DNA of 64,000 bases from an uncultured Acetatifactor sp. (GTDB lineage: Bacteria > Bacillota > Clostridia > Lachnospirales > Lachnospiraceae). Both the position numbers and the translations under genes were made by a program. The stretch is taken from contig CANQUQ010000005.1 in NCBI GenBank assembly GCA_947627115.1, positions 92,263 through 156,262 on the forward strand, given 5' to 3'. The notes under the pieces are model-generated. The model did not search any database, was not told the origin of the DNA, and saw only the letters and a program-made list of their open reading frames with translations. Below are positions 27,472 to 37,105 of this stretch, piece after piece. Numbering within the stretch: position 1 is the first letter of the stretch; every line of letters begins with the position of its first letter.

Positions 27472-28379
27472 TGCAATCCCTCTCCCGACTTCCTCGCGTC
27501 ATCACATAACATTTGATACAGCTGCTTTATCTCGTCCGAACTGAATTGATATTTTCTGCTGCAGAAGCTGCAGTTCACCTCGATTCCCTTTTCCTCCTCC
27601 GACATGCTCCGCAGTTCCTTCTCTCCCAGACTGATCAGCACTCTTTCTATTTTCTCCCGGCTGCAGTCGCAGGAAAAAGCCACGGGAACGGTGTCAGTCA
27701 CCTGCGGCGACAGACCGTCCAACAAAAGAAAGAGCATCTGCTCCGGAGTATTCCCCTGATCCAGCATGTCCGTCACCGACCGGATCGAACTCAGATTCCG
27801 CTCCAGTCTGTCAATGACCGCATCCTCCGCAAAGGGCATCAGCTGAATGATAAAGCCGCCCGCCTGTCTCACCGTGTTGCTGCGTTCCATGAGCACTCCA
27901 AGACCGACGGAGGAGGGCACCTGTTCCGAGGTGGCAAAATAATAGGTCAGATCCTCCGCGATCTCGCCTGTTTGGAGCAGAGTCTGTCCGACATAGGGCT
28001 CCTTCAGTCCCAGGTCCTTGATCACGCTCAGACTGCCCTTCCCCACCGCGCCGCCTACATCCAGTTTTCCAGCCTTATTGGCCGGCAGGATCACATCCGG
28101 GACATCGGCATAGCCCTTCACATGTCCGTGGGAATCCGCAGTCACCGTCACTCCCCGCACGGGACCGTCCCCCTTGATCTGAAGAGTGAGGATATCCCTG
28201 TCCCCTTTCAGCATTCCGCCCATCATGGCGCCGGCGCTCAGAAGCCTGCCCAGCGCGGCAGTCACCACCGGGCTGGTATTATGTGCACTTCTCGCTCTCT
28301 CCACCACACCTCTCGCGGTGCAGGCAAACGCTCTGATCTGGGCGTCCGCCGCTGTGGCGCGCACCAAGTAATCTTCCAT
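27468..28379 (-). CDS. hslO: redox-regulated chaperone Hsp33
   Basis: A holdase chaperone activated by oxidation. The 303-residue protein has an N-terminal core (RATAADAQIRAFACTARG) and a C-terminal zinc switch: CDC near residue 229 and CSFC near 263, the Cys-X-Cys plus Cys-X-X-Cys arrangement of the family. It starts with an ATG after GAGGATAAG and overlaps nadE by 4 bases. Both genes lie downstream of the structured repeat at 28382-28546. Confidence 0.95.
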   Translation of the reverse strand: MEDYLVRATAADAQIRAFACTARGVVERARSAHNTSPVVTAALGRLLSAGAMMGGMLKGDRDILTLQIKGDGPVRGVTVTADSHGHVKGYADVPDVILPANKAGKLDVGGAVGKGSLSVIKDLGLKEPYVGQTLLQTGEIAEDLTYYFATSEQVPSSVGLGVLMERSNTVRQAGGFIIQLMPFAEDAVIDRLERNLSSIRSVTDMLDQGNTPEQMLFLLLDGLSPQVTDTVPVAFSCDCSREKIERVLISLGEKELRSMSEEEKGIEVNCSFCSRKYQFSSDEIKQLYQMLCDDARKSGEGLQ

Positions 28380-28381
28380 CT

Positions 28382-28546
28382 TATCCTCGTTTCCGGAGCG
28401 TATTGCGCGACGGGGCGGTGAGAAATTCGCGAATGCGATTTCTCATCTGCCATCAAAGCAATTTGTGACGCTCCGGCACAAATTGCCATGTGAAAAGTAA
28501 GCTATCGAGCTTATTTTTCACACTATCCTCGTTTCCGGAGCGTATT
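28382..28546. repeat. direct repeats flanking three consecutive hairpins
   Basis: A 23-base sequence (TATCCTCGTTTCCGGAGCG then TATT) occurs exactly at 28382-28404 and 28524-28546. Between the copies are three stems: 28417-28447 (13 pairs, one bulge, one wobble, loop GAAT), 28458-28486 (10 perfect pairs, loop ACGCTCCGG), and 28490-28521 (14 pairs with one wobble, loop ATCG). The 9-base loop of the middle stem is exactly complementary to CCGGAGCGT in both flanking repeats (28393-28401, 28535-28543). The right repeat covers the methyltransferase stop codon. It looks like a dispersed repeat element or structured RNA and fills the whole hslO-methyltransferase gap. Confidence 0.85.
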
Positions 28547-29348
28547 ACGCCCCTCTTAACGCTTTCCCCTTTTCACCGGCCACAATATATATCCTCTGGC
28601 TCTTCTCCGTCACCGGGCCCTGCGTATCCGCGTCCATGGTCTCAAGGAGGACCATCCCGGCCTTCTCCACCAGCCCGGTCATCTGACTTAAGGTGTAGCC
28701 TCTCTGCAGATGTGTCTCACTGAATTTTCTGAAATATTCTCCCTCTCGCACAAATACCGTCAGATCGTACTGATTGATCCCGCCCTCCGGGTCATAGAAA
28801 TTTTCCCAGATAAAGCTGCAGTCCTGACGGTCCTCAGCTATCGTAACGTCTCCGATGACCTCCCGGTACTTGTAATCCGTATTAAAATCAAATATAAAAA
28901 TTCCTCCCGGATACAGGTAATTGTTTACCCGCCGAAATACCTCCAGCAGCTCGCTTTCCTCCAACAGATAATTCAGCGAATCGCACACGCTGTAGACCGT
29001 TCCCACCGTGCTGTACAGCTCCAGCTCCCGCATGTCCTGAAGCAGATACAGGATCTCGGACCCGCTTTTGTCCCGCTTCTCCATCGCAATGTTCAGCATG
29101 GATCCGGAGAGATCCACCCCGATCATATCATAGCCCCTGCCGTACATAAGCTCCGTCAGCGTGCCGGTGCCGCATCCCAGATCCACCACCAGATTCCGCT
29201 CCGATTCCAAAGGATCCTCCGTGTCTCTCTCCGGCTTGGAAACGCCATACCTTTTGATCAGAGCGTCAAGATGCCCGCACCACTGCTCATAAGGTACACC
29301 GTCCATCAGTTCATCGTAGACTTCCGCAAAATCACCGTATGTCTCCAT
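28545..29348 (-). CDS. class I SAM-dependent methyltransferase
   Basis: A 267-residue methyltransferase of unknown substrate. Motif I is VVDLGCGTGTLTELM, followed by IGVDLSGSMLNIA (acidic residue at the end of strand 2), and YSVCDSLNYLL at the motif IV position. The start METYGDFAEVYDELMDG is typical of this group; an in-frame GTG five codons upstream has no better ribosome site. The stop lies within the right-hand 23-base repeat. It sits between a DUF368 gene and hslO with a 22-base gap upstream. The family is certain and the target is not. Confidence 0.88.
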   Translation of the reverse strand: METYGDFAEVYDELMDGVPYEQWCGHLDALIKRYGVSKPERDTEDPLESERNLVVDLGCGTGTLTELMYGRGYDMIGVDLSGSMLNIAMEKRDKSGSEILYLLQDMRELELYSTVGTVYSVCDSLNYLLEESELLEVFRRVNNYLYPGGIFIFDFNTDYKYREVIGDVTIAEDRQDCSFIWENFYDPEGGINQYDLTVFVREGEYFRKFSETHLQRGYTLSQMTGLVEKAGMVLLETMDADTQGPVTEKSQRIYIVAGEKGKALRGA

Positions 29349-29370
29349 ATTCTTATCCCGCACTCCAAAT

Positions 29371-30216
29371 CTACTCGCCCAGCTTCATTGCGATGAAAAA
29401 TCCTGCCGCCAGCGCCACAGCTCCGGTAATGGCGCGCACCACCGTCAGCGCCGGGAAGGTTCCCATCAAAAAGATCGCCACCGGCGAGGATACGATCAGG
29501 CCGATGATCGCCCAGTAAGCGTAGAGCGGAAATTTTTCAAAAATGATCTCCACCAGCTTTGCAATGCCGAAAATACCGGCCACTACCCCCAGTCCAAAGG
29601 GAATCAGGATCCCGCAGTCCGCCAGGACCGTCTGCATATCCGCCGCCGCCAGCGCAGAACAAAAATCCTTGATCGTCTCCAGGATCGGGTGATAGAAGCC
29701 CATCAGCATCAGCACCATGGAGCCGCTGACTCCGGGAATGACCATAGTCGCCGAGGCGATGACTCCCACGCCGAACAGCTTCAGCACGTTTCCCACGTTA
29801 AAGGTCAGATCCGCCGCAGCGCCTTCCGATTCTCCTATAGCGGCAAAGGCTATGACCAGGACGAAAAAGAATATTCCGACGGCGATATGTCCCGCCTTTT
29901 TCTTCTTTCCGCTTACGTTCTTACAGATCGCAGGCAGTCCGCCCAGAATGAGACCCACGAACAAAAGATTCGTCTGAATCGGGTAGTGCTCGAACAGCCA
30001 GCTGATCCCGAAGGAGCTTCCGACGATGGCGGCCAGCATACCGACGGCGATGGGAAGAAGGAACAGAACGCTCTTCTTGAACTCGCTGAACAAATGTGTA
30101 ATGCAGTGGATCAGCTTGTCGTATATTCCCATAGACACCATCATCGTGCCGCCGCTGACGCCCGGCACAATATTTGCGATACCGATCACCACGCCCTTCA
30201 AAATACTCTTGATCAT
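29371..30216 (-). CDS. DUF368 membrane protein (PopT-type undecaprenyl phosphate translocase)
   Basis: A 281-residue polytopic protein with about eight membrane helices. Two internal copies of the family signature, IANIVPGVSGGTMMVSMG near residue 13 and MVIPGVSGSMVLMLMGFY near 160, reflect the inverted-repeat architecture. DUF368 members have been shown in other bacteria to return the lipid carrier undecaprenyl phosphate across the membrane for wall synthesis; that role is assigned here by family. GGAG lies 8 bases before the ATG. Confidence 0.9.
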   Translation of the reverse strand: MIKSILKGVVIGIANIVPGVSGGTMMVSMGIYDKLIHCITHLFSEFKKSVLFLLPIAVGMLAAIVGSSFGISWLFEHYPIQTNLLFVGLILGGLPAICKNVSGKKKKAGHIAVGIFFFVLVIAFAAIGESEGAAADLTFNVGNVLKLFGVGVIASATMVIPGVSGSMVLMLMGFYHPILETIKDFCSALAAADMQTVLADCGILIPFGLGVVAGIFGIAKLVEIIFEKFPLYAYWAIIGLIVSSPVAIFLMGTFPALTVVRAITGAVALAAGFFIAMKLGE

Positions 30217-30274
30217 TGTACTACTCCATCCTTTTTGTTTTATCTATTTAGTTATATTGCTGACACACAAAATA

Positions 30275-31348
30275 TTATTCAGGACACCGCCTTCTTTTGT
30301 CCTGATACTCTTTCAGACTTGCAATCAACCTGTCCATCTGTTCGTCCGTTCCCACCGTGATGCGGAGCGAATTGGATATCCTTGGCTTATTCCAGTAGCG
30401 CACATAGATTTCGTCTTCCCGCAGCGCCCTGAAGAGCTGCTCCGCAGAGTACTCCTTATGGGAGGCGAAAATAAAGTTGGCCCTGGAGTCCGGGAATGAA
30501 AAGCCGAGCTCCCTCAGGCTCTCCTTCACCCGCTCTCTGGTAGCAACGATCTTCCCCACCGTCTCCTTAAAGTAAGCATCATCCCGCACCGCCGCCACTC
30601 CAAGCACCTGCGCCGGAAGGTTCATGGTATAAGAATTAAAGGAAAATTTCACGTCGTTCAAATATCCGATCAGCTTCTTGCTGCCGATGGCGAATCCGAT
30701 CCGCATGCCCGCCATGGCCCTGGATTTGGAAAAGGTCTGTACGATCAGAAGATTGTCGTACTTTTTCAAAAGCGGCAGCGCACTTTTCCCTCCAAAGTCT
30801 ATATATGCCTCGTCCACAATGACCACCACATCCCGGTTGGCCCTCACGATCCTTTCCACCGTCTCCAGATCCTCAAGGATGCCGGTGGGCGCATTGGGAT
30901 TGGGGAAGATCACACCTCCGTTTGGCTGTTCATAATCTTCGGGACAGATGTGCCAGCTCCCGTCCAGCGCACAGGTCTTATAGGGAATCCTGTAGAGCTT
31001 TGCCCACACGTCATAGAAGGAATATGTGATATCCGGAAACAGGATGGGCCTTCCGCCTTGAAAAAAGGTAAGAAAGGCCATGGCCAGCACATCGTCGGAG
31101 CCCACGCCCACAAATACCTGTCCCGGATCCACCCGGTAGTACTCTGCCAGCGCATCCGTCAGCAGCGTCGCATTGGGATCGGGGTACAGGCGCAGCGCGG
31201 ATGGATCGATCTCCCTCAGAAGCTTTCCCACCTCCGGAGCGGGCGGATAAGGACATTCGTTTGTATTCAGTTTGATCATGCCCGCCTTATTGGGCTGTTC
31301 CCCCGCCACATAGGGCACTGTCTTTCGCACATTGTCTTCCCACTTCAT
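30275..31348 (-). CDS. hisC: histidinol-phosphate aminotransferase
   Basis: A 357-residue fold-type I PLP enzyme of the HisC family. It has IKLNTNECPYPPAP, LRLYPDPNATLLTDALA, VGVGSDDVLAM, FPNPNAPTG, VDEAYIDFGG and the PLP-lysine region TFSKSRAMAGMRIGFAIGS. The chosen ATG (MKWEDNVRKTVPYVAGEQP) has GGGAG upstream and lies just after the upstream glycosyltransferase stop. No other his gene is nearby, so a role in another aromatic-type transamination cannot be excluded. Confidence 0.88.
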   Translation of the reverse strand: MKWEDNVRKTVPYVAGEQPNKAGMIKLNTNECPYPPAPEVGKLLREIDPSALRLYPDPNATLLTDALAEYYRVDPGQVFVGVGSDDVLAMAFLTFFQGGRPILFPDITYSFYDVWAKLYRIPYKTCALDGSWHICPEDYEQPNGGVIFPNPNAPTGILEDLETVERIVRANRDVVVIVDEAYIDFGGKSALPLLKKYDNLLIVQTFSKSRAMAGMRIGFAIGSKKLIGYLNDVKFSFNSYTMNLPAQVLGVAAVRDDAYFKETVGKIVATRERVKESLRELGFSFPDSRANFIFASHKEYSAEQLFRALREDEIYVRYWNKPRISNSLRITVGTDEQMDRLIASLKEYQDKRRRCPE

Positions 31349-31355
31349 CACTGCT

Positions 31356-32375
31356 TCACTCCCTCGCCTGATCCTTCTCCAGTTCTGCCCTGTATACGTC
31401 AGCCTGTTCCCTGCAGCCAAGACGCTCATAGCAGCGGATCAGTCCCTTCAGTCCCTGACTTCTCCCCGCGCGAAGGTCCAATATGGGGCGCGTCTCATAG
31501 ACAGCGTTGTAGTACCAGACCGCGGCCTCCTCCGCATCACCTGCATTTTCATAGAACTCTCCCAGCTCACAGCAGATTTCCGAGCAGGCCTCCTCCGCCA
31601 GGATCTTGGAGGCATATTTGAAAAATCCCACCACGTTTCCCGCCAGCCGGGCAGCTCTTGCCGCCACACAGCACGCCTCGGCGATCTCCTCCGCATCCCG
31701 CTCGGAATCGGCGGCGGACCGTTCAAAAAATTCCGACGCTTTGATGAAATCCTCCTTGCCGCCGGCCATCATCAGCTCTCTTGCGTACATATTGTGCAGC
31801 CGCTTGGGCAGTCTGTAGCCGCCGGCACAATGCCTGTAAAAGGTCTCCAGATCCCTTGAGGCATGACTTTCGGCCGGCAGATGGGTTATGACGATATCGC
31901 TGTCGAACACCACCGGCTCCAGACGCACCGTCTCATGGATAGGCGCCTCCCACACAAAATCTCTCTTTCTTTTGAACAATTTGGGCCGATACTCTTCGTC
32001 AAAATTATAGACCGTCCGGAACTGCAGCTGATTGGCATACTTCATCTGTACGATCTCGATCTCCGGCAGAAGCGTCTCCTTCATCCGCCGAAAACGCTCA
32101 CGGTTCTCCTCCGACAGGACCTCGTCCGCATCCGCAGAGTAAATATATTCCATGGTCGCCTTGGAAAAAGCAAAATTCCTTGCCGCGCTGAAATCGTCTA
32201 TCCACTCGAAATCATATATCTTATCCGTGTACCTGGCGGCCACCTGTTTGGTGCCGTCCGTGGATCCGGTGTCTACGATGACGATCTCATCCGCCAGATC
32301 CGCCGCAGTATCCAGACACCTGGCCAGTATGCTTTCCTCATTTTTTACGATCATGCACAGTGAAATTGTAATCAA
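31356..32375 (-). CDS. glycosyltransferase family 2 with TPR-like C-terminus
   Basis: A 339-residue protein. The N-terminal GT2 domain opens ISLCMIVKNEESILARCLD, followed by IVIVDTGSTDGT (nucleotide site) and YIYSADADEVLS (DxD-type metal site). From about residue 190 the sequence is helical and TPR-like (AEEAAVWYYNAVYETRP). I set the start at TTG with AAAGG 10 bases upstream; the first in-frame ATG is in a poor context. It closely follows the prepilin peptidase gene and may glycosylate pilus components, which is inference. hisC starts 7 bases after its stop. Confidence 0.85.
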   Translation of the reverse strand: MITISLCMIVKNEESILARCLDTAADLADEIVIVDTGSTDGTKQVAARYTDKIYDFEWIDDFSAARNFAFSKATMEYIYSADADEVLSEENRERFRRMKETLLPEIEIVQMKYANQLQFRTVYNFDEEYRPKLFKRKRDFVWEAPIHETVRLEPVVFDSDIVITHLPAESHASRDLETFYRHCAGGYRLPKRLHNMYARELMMAGGKEDFIKASEFFERSAADSERDAEEIAEACCVAARAARLAGNVVGFFKYASKILAEEACSEICCELGEFYENAGDAEEAAVWYYNAVYETRPILDLRAGRSQGLKGLIRCYERLGCREQADVYRAELEKDQARE

Positions 32376-32431
32376 GATATGCCTGCCTTTCCGTCGCCGA
32401 GTGCCGCCCAACAAGTATAATAATACCAAAA

Positions 32432-33070
32432 TTAGGATAACGGCACAACTGTTTCACAACAGATTTTATCAAAAATAAGGGTAAAATAAAAGCCGGCAGT
32501 GACATAGGGAAGAAACGGCACCGGTTCCCTCAGCCGTCCGTTGGAAGAAATATTTTTTCTGCCCGCCTGTACCAGGACCAGGAGCAGAAACGAAAAATAC
32601 ATATGGGACAGAAAATCCGCGGGTTCCATCCCCATCAACGCCTCCGCTGCCGCGCACACGCAAAAGGCATAGCAGTCCGCCCTCCCGTACATTCTTCCGA
32701 ATACGGCAAGCTGCAGAATACAGAAGATCAAAATTCCCGGCAGTTCCTTCCAGAGTCTCTCTGCATATACGCCACCGCCGCAGAAGAGCAGCAGGCCCAA
32801 AGCGCCCCCCGCCGTCCACCACACAAAATTGTGTACTCTGTATATTGCCAAATCCGTCAGGCATGCCAGCAGCAGACAGCCGATGACCACAGAGAGCAGG
32901 AGCCGGGGGAGCATCTCCCCCGGCCCCATATACCAGCACAGGAGCCTGCTCCCGGCGATTCCCGCCGCTGCGGTCACTGCAGTCATCTTTATGTCCGGCA
33001 CGATTTTTTGATCGTACCTTCCGATACAGAACAGACCTGCCGCCGCCGTCCCTAAAATGACCGGGCTCAT
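32432..33070 (-). CDS. prepilin peptidase, A24 family (CpaA/TadV-like)
   Basis: A 212-residue polytopic membrane aspartyl protease that would cleave pilin leader peptides. The first catalytic Asp is in CLTDLAIYRVHNF, matching the (T)D...xPN-type motif; the second is in MYGRADCYAF, a variant of GxGD. About six membrane helices are visible, and there is no methyltransferase domain, as usual for Tad systems. It overlaps the large InlB-repeat gene by 4 bases, so it belongs to the pilus operon. Confidence 0.82.
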   Translation of the reverse strand: MSPVILGTAAAGLFCIGRYDQKIVPDIKMTAVTAAAGIAGSRLLCWYMGPGEMLPRLLLSVVIGCLLLACLTDLAIYRVHNFVWWTAGGALGLLLFCGGGVYAERLWKELPGILIFCILQLAVFGRMYGRADCYAFCVCAAAEALMGMEPADFLSHMYFSFLLLVLVQAGRKNISSNGRLREPVPFLPYVTAGFYFTLIFDKICCETVVPLS

Positions 33071-36000
33071 CTCAGCCTGGTGCGGAGCTCATCCAGCACC
33101 GTCCCGTCTATCTGCAGAACGCTCACCGCAGGATATTCCTCCAGTTTGCGGTCTCCCTTGTATGCCCGGACCGTGACGGTATAGCTTCGACCGGCCGGCA
33201 CGTTCAACGGTATCATAAATTGCAGCTCCTCCCGATGCAGGTAAGCGGGGGCCTCCGTGTAGGAATATACCTTGTTCAGCTGCGGATCTTCCGCCGTCCA
33301 CTCTTCGGGAAATTCCACCTCCACACGGTCGGCGTAGCCCCACACCGAAAGGGACAGGATCCCGCTCTCACCGCTCTTGAACGCGGCGTCGTGCGGTGCC
33401 AGCATCCTCTCCACATGAGCCTCCAGCGCAAATTCCGTGGTCCCCAGGGAGACCTCTCTCCTGTTTCCCACATTGTCCCTTGCAATCGCCGTCACGGTGA
33501 AATCACCGCTGAAGATCGGATCGTCGGCCGTCACCTCCACACGGATGCTTCCGTCTGGGCCGGGCCGGCAGATCTTTTCCGCCCCGTTATCGCCGTTCAC
33601 AATGCTCAGATACAATTCCTTTACACCGCTCAGATCATCCTCCGCCGAGACGATCAACACCAGACTTCCGTCCCTTCGGTCTATCAGTTTCCGGTCCGTC
33701 AGCTTCTCCAGTCCGTGTATCACCGGCGCCTCGCCGTCCGCTATCAGCGTGATCCCGTTCTTTTTGTCGCTTTCATATTCCGAATAGACCACGCTCCCGC
33801 TCCTGTCGGCACCTGCCACGGGAATCACCCGGATCTTTGCTCCGGAGAGCGCCGGATCCAGCACAAATTGCTGCACCGCCTCCAGCCTTCTGTTCCGGTC
33901 CGATCTGGAGACCGCCGTGTAGGGGTAATTTTTCAGGACGGACTCCCCCTGCTGCGAGTATTCCAGCTCCTCCGCCCTGATTCCGATCCTTCCGTCCCGG
34001 ATTGCATGGGAAGGCGCATAAAGGATATTGCGGCCCGTCAGACCGCCGGCGGAAGCCTCAAATATCACATAATTCTGCTGGTAGTCCGCAGAGGCTGCCC
34101 CGTCCATGCGGGCCCGATAATTCAGCGCAAAGGCCGTGTCCCCGTCGCTCCTTACATAAAAGGTATTCTTCTCCCCGGCCGGACACACATTTTCTCCGGC
34201 CTCCGGCTCAAGCTGTTCGGTGAACAGCCTCCACGGCACGCGGCCGTCGCCGCCCTCAATGCAGATGTGCGCGGTCTTTCCCAAGTTTCCGGCCCTGTCC
34301 ACGGCGGCCACGTGCAGATACCTTTTTTCGGCCGGATCGGTCCCCGAAAGCTCCGTGGTGCCCGCACTGTCCGGAGTGAACTTCCCGTTCGACGGCGTGA
34401 CAGCCGTCTGGGGAGCCCCATCCACCAAATAATAATATCCCGCGACTCCCGACGCAAGAACATTGCGCGTGACATTTGAACTGCAGACAGGCCGCTCCGA
34501 ACCGGCGATGTAAGACTTCACCATATGGAAATATTCCGTTCCGTTGTCTTCTGGCGGATTCCATACCATTTTCACACGGAGGCCCCCCATGGGCTCCATC
34601 ACCACCTTCCGGGCCACCGCAGCCGGCGGGGCCAGATCCGCGGCCCTGACGCCATTCAGCTTTAAGGTGTCCACAAAGCCTATTGTTTCCGAATGCAGGC
34701 TCACTTTTCCATCCCCCCTGTTGACTCCCGCCTGCCGGTCATAGCTGCGGGCCAGAGCGGTATTTACGTAGCTGCTGCCGCCATATGCCGGATAAGAGCT
34801 GATGACCTGACCGTCCGTATGACCGCATCCGGGATCGTATCCAAACAGCACCGCGCAGTATTCCGGACGGTCATTTTCATACTGTGCCCCGCAGGTATCA
34901 CAAATATATCTGTTCTTATAATAGTTGTGTCCGCTGCAGGAGTTGTTCCCGCATTGAGGACAGTATGCCCCTCTGACATAGATTCCCTTCTGCACATCAT
35001 AATAATTGCTGTTATTGTAGCGTTTGATAAATTCCCGATTCCTGGTGAAGGAGGTGCCGCCGCATTTTTTTGCGACGGTATAGCAGCCGCCGTATTGCTG
35101 CGAATTTCCCGTGTGGCGGTGCACAACGACCTGACCTGAGGTGCCGCCGCGGTCACCGCCTCCGCCGCCCGCCATACCGTTCTGTCCGCTTCGGCCGTCC
35201 GTCAGACTGACCGCGCTTCCTCCCGCTCCGCCGGATCCGTTCTCGGAAGCACCGCCTCCACCGCCCGCAATGATCAGGACCCCTCCCCGGTTGCTTGAGA
35301 CGACGGTGCATCCGCCCCCATTGCCGTAGCTGGTCGCCGCGCCGCCGCCATTGTATCCGTTCCTGCCGCCCACCGTGTAAGTGAGGACCTCGCCCTTCTG
35401 CAGCCAAAAGCCGGCCGTGACGCTTCCTCCCGCTCCGCCGCTGTATTTTCCGTAATTTCCTCCCTGCGCCCCGCTGGCGGTGACGGTATAGAGCCCCGTG
35501 TACGGTACGGTATACTCCTGCTTTTTCCCGGTGTATCCGTAGGTAAGATTCACGCTGCGGCTGTCACTGATATCATCGGCGGCATTTACCCTTGTCCAGT
35601 CTTTTCCGTTCCTGCTCTGATACACCATATAGGTCTTATTTCTGTTATCCTTCTGGCTCCAGGACAGATCCACCGCTCCCTTCCCGCCGTGGGCGGTATA
35701 ATTATCCCGCGCGGAAAGCGTTAAATTCACCCACTGGGCGTACAGCTTTATATTTTCTGCCGGAACGATCTTCTCCCCCGCTCCCCCCGCAGGCTTCGAA
35801 AAGCCGCTGTCATAGTACCATCCTCCGAACGAGTAGCCCTCCCTTTTGGCAGCGGGCAGTACGATGGGATTTCTCTCGTAATTGGCCGTGACAGTATCCT
35901 GCCCGCCGTCAGGCGCATAATAAGAATAGTTCTCTCCTGACAGCCTTCCGTAAAACGGCGCCGACAGGCTCCACTCCGTAAAATATTGCGTTCCCGTTAC

Positions 36001-37083
36001 AGGCGCTACTGCTTCTCCGCCGTTGGTCACGAAGGACACTGTATTTCCGGAGGGCGCCTTTAACCGGTCGGCCCTTATCCTGTATACGGAGCCGTATTCT
36101 CCGGACACGGAGGTAATGCCCCGGCTTCCTTCGTAGGTTCCCCCGTTGGGATCGATCTTCAGAGTACTTCGGGATGGCACCCACTGGGCATACAGATCCA
36201 CCGTTCCGTTATCCGAAGCGGTCCACGTGCTCTCCTCCCGCCAATCCGCAGCAGACAGATTCAGGATCTCCGCCTTGTCCTTATACGCTGTCCCGCTGCC
36301 GTCCGGCTTCGTATTCCAGCCCGAAAATTCGTAGCCGATCCGGGTGTACGTGTTTTTTGTCAGGTGCCTTACCGGCGTTACGGTCCTGCCTTCATACTCC
36401 TGTGCATTGTTGTACATATGGATGCTGCCGGGCATATGACCTCCGGAGAGATCCTCCGTATTTGGGTGATATACGACTCTGTACTGATTCGGGGATATCT
36501 GCTTGCACCAATGCGCCTCTGCGGCTCTGCCCTGTTCCAGATTCCGGCAGTGCGGGCAGAGATAGTAGTAATCCAGATCCGCGCTGATTTCCAGATAATC
36601 GATGGAGCGGGCCGCCGCGCTGCTCATGTAGAAATAGTGATCGGCGACAGGCTCCTGGCAGTCCGCACAGTATGCGATCCATCCCGAATAATAATACTTA
36701 CCGCAGTGCTGTTTCCGGTACGGAATGCCGTGGTAAACATCCCCTGACAGATAGGCATTATGAATGCACTGCGCATACTTATGGCGCACGGTCCAATGCC
36801 CTACGGGAACGATCCCCGTTCTGGCATATCTGTAATAGTGCTCGCCTCTTTTCGGACTGGGCAGGGAGGACCGGATGCCGGTACTCTCCGAGGTGCCTTC
36901 CGCATAATGTATGTAGCTCTTATCCCCGGCATTGGTGGTCCAGGCCTTTCCGTCCGGGCTGAAGGACACGTAAGGACTGTTGCGGACAGTCTGCGGTTCC
37001 TCGGCAGACGCATACAGCGGCGCCGGCCAGAGCAGGGCCAGCAGCAATGGCATCAGCCATTTCCAATATTCAGTTCTCTTCAA
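33067..37083 (-). CDS. large secreted InlB-repeat, Gly-rich and Cys-rich protein of the pilus operon
   Basis: A 1338-residue protein with a signal peptide (WLMPLLLALLWPAPLYASA). Residues about 110-200 have Cys pairs (YCADC, LCPHC). About 200-460 hold Listeria-Bacteroides repeat units (YEFSGWNTKPDGSGTAY, YSFGGWYYDSGFSKPAG, LYAQWV). About 520-670 is a Gly-rich domain with runs such as IIAGGGGGASENGSGGAGGS. A second Cys cluster follows (YCPQCGNNSC, YICDTCGAQY), then Fn3/Ig-like modules to the end. There is no LPXTG or membrane anchor. The start is TTG with AAAGGAGG upstream. It may be a pilus-associated adhesin; this is inferred from position and repeats. Confidence 0.8.
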   Translation of the reverse strand: MKRTEYWKWLMPLLLALLWPAPLYASAEEPQTVRNSPYVSFSPDGKAWTTNAGDKSYIHYAEGTSESTGIRSSLPSPKRGEHYYRYARTGIVPVGHWTVRHKYAQCIHNAYLSGDVYHGIPYRKQHCGKYYYSGWIAYCADCQEPVADHYFYMSSAAARSIDYLEISADLDYYYLCPHCRNLEQGRAAEAHWCKQISPNQYRVVYHPNTEDLSGGHMPGSIHMYNNAQEYEGRTVTPVRHLTKNTYTRIGYEFSGWNTKPDGSGTAYKDKAEILNLSAADWREESTWTASDNGTVDLYAQWVPSRSTLKIDPNGGTYEGSRGITSVSGEYGSVYRIRADRLKAPSGNTVSFVTNGGEAVAPVTGTQYFTEWSLSAPFYGRLSGENYSYYAPDGGQDTVTANYERNPIVLPAAKREGYSFGGWYYDSGFSKPAGGAGEKIVPAENIKLYAQWVNLTLSARDNYTAHGGKGAVDLSWSQKDNRNKTYMVYQSRNGKDWTRVNAADDISDSRSVNLTYGYTGKKQEYTVPYTGLYTVTASGAQGGNYGKYSGGAGGSVTAGFWLQKGEVLTYTVGGRNGYNGGGAATSYGNGGGCTVVSSNRGGVLIIAGGGGGASENGSGGAGGSAVSLTDGRSGQNGMAGGGGGDRGGTSGQVVVHRHTGNSQQYGGCYTVAKKCGGTSFTRNREFIKRYNNSNYYDVQKGIYVRGAYCPQCGNNSCSGHNYYKNRYICDTCGAQYENDRPEYCAVLFGYDPGCGHTDGQVISSYPAYGGSSYVNTALARSYDRQAGVNRGDGKVSLHSETIGFVDTLKLNGVRAADLAPPAAVARKVVMEPMGGLRVKMVWNPPEDNGTEYFHMVKSYIAGSERPVCSSNVTRNVLASGVAGYYYLVDGAPQTAVTPSNGKFTPDSAGTTELSGTDPAEKRYLHVAAVDRAGNLGKTAHICIEGGDGRVPWRLFTEQLEPEAGENVCPAGEKNTFYVRSDGDTAFALNYRARMDGAASADYQQNYVIFEASAGGLTGRNILYAPSHAIRDGRIGIRAEELEYSQQGESVLKNYPYTAVSRSDRNRRLEAVQQFVLDPALSGAKIRVIPVAGADRSGSVVYSEYESDKKNGITLIADGEAPVIHGLEKLTDRKLIDRRDGSLVLIVSAEDDLSGVKELYLSIVNGDNGAEKICRPGPDGSIRVEVTADDPIFSGDFTVTAIARDNVGNRREVSLGTTEFALEAHVERMLAPHDAAFKSGESGILSLSVWGYADRVEVEFPEEWTAEDPQLNKVYSYTEAPAYLHREELQFMIPLNVPAGRSYTVTVRAYKGDRKLEEYPAVSVLQIDGTVLDELRTRLR

Positions 37084-37105
37084 ACTCTTATCCTCCTTTC
37101 CCACA

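Noticed and set aside
28490..28723. 77-codon plus-strand ORF starting in the hairpin element
   Set aside because: It begins at a GTG inside a hairpin, runs antisense into the methyltransferase gene, and has no ribosome site.
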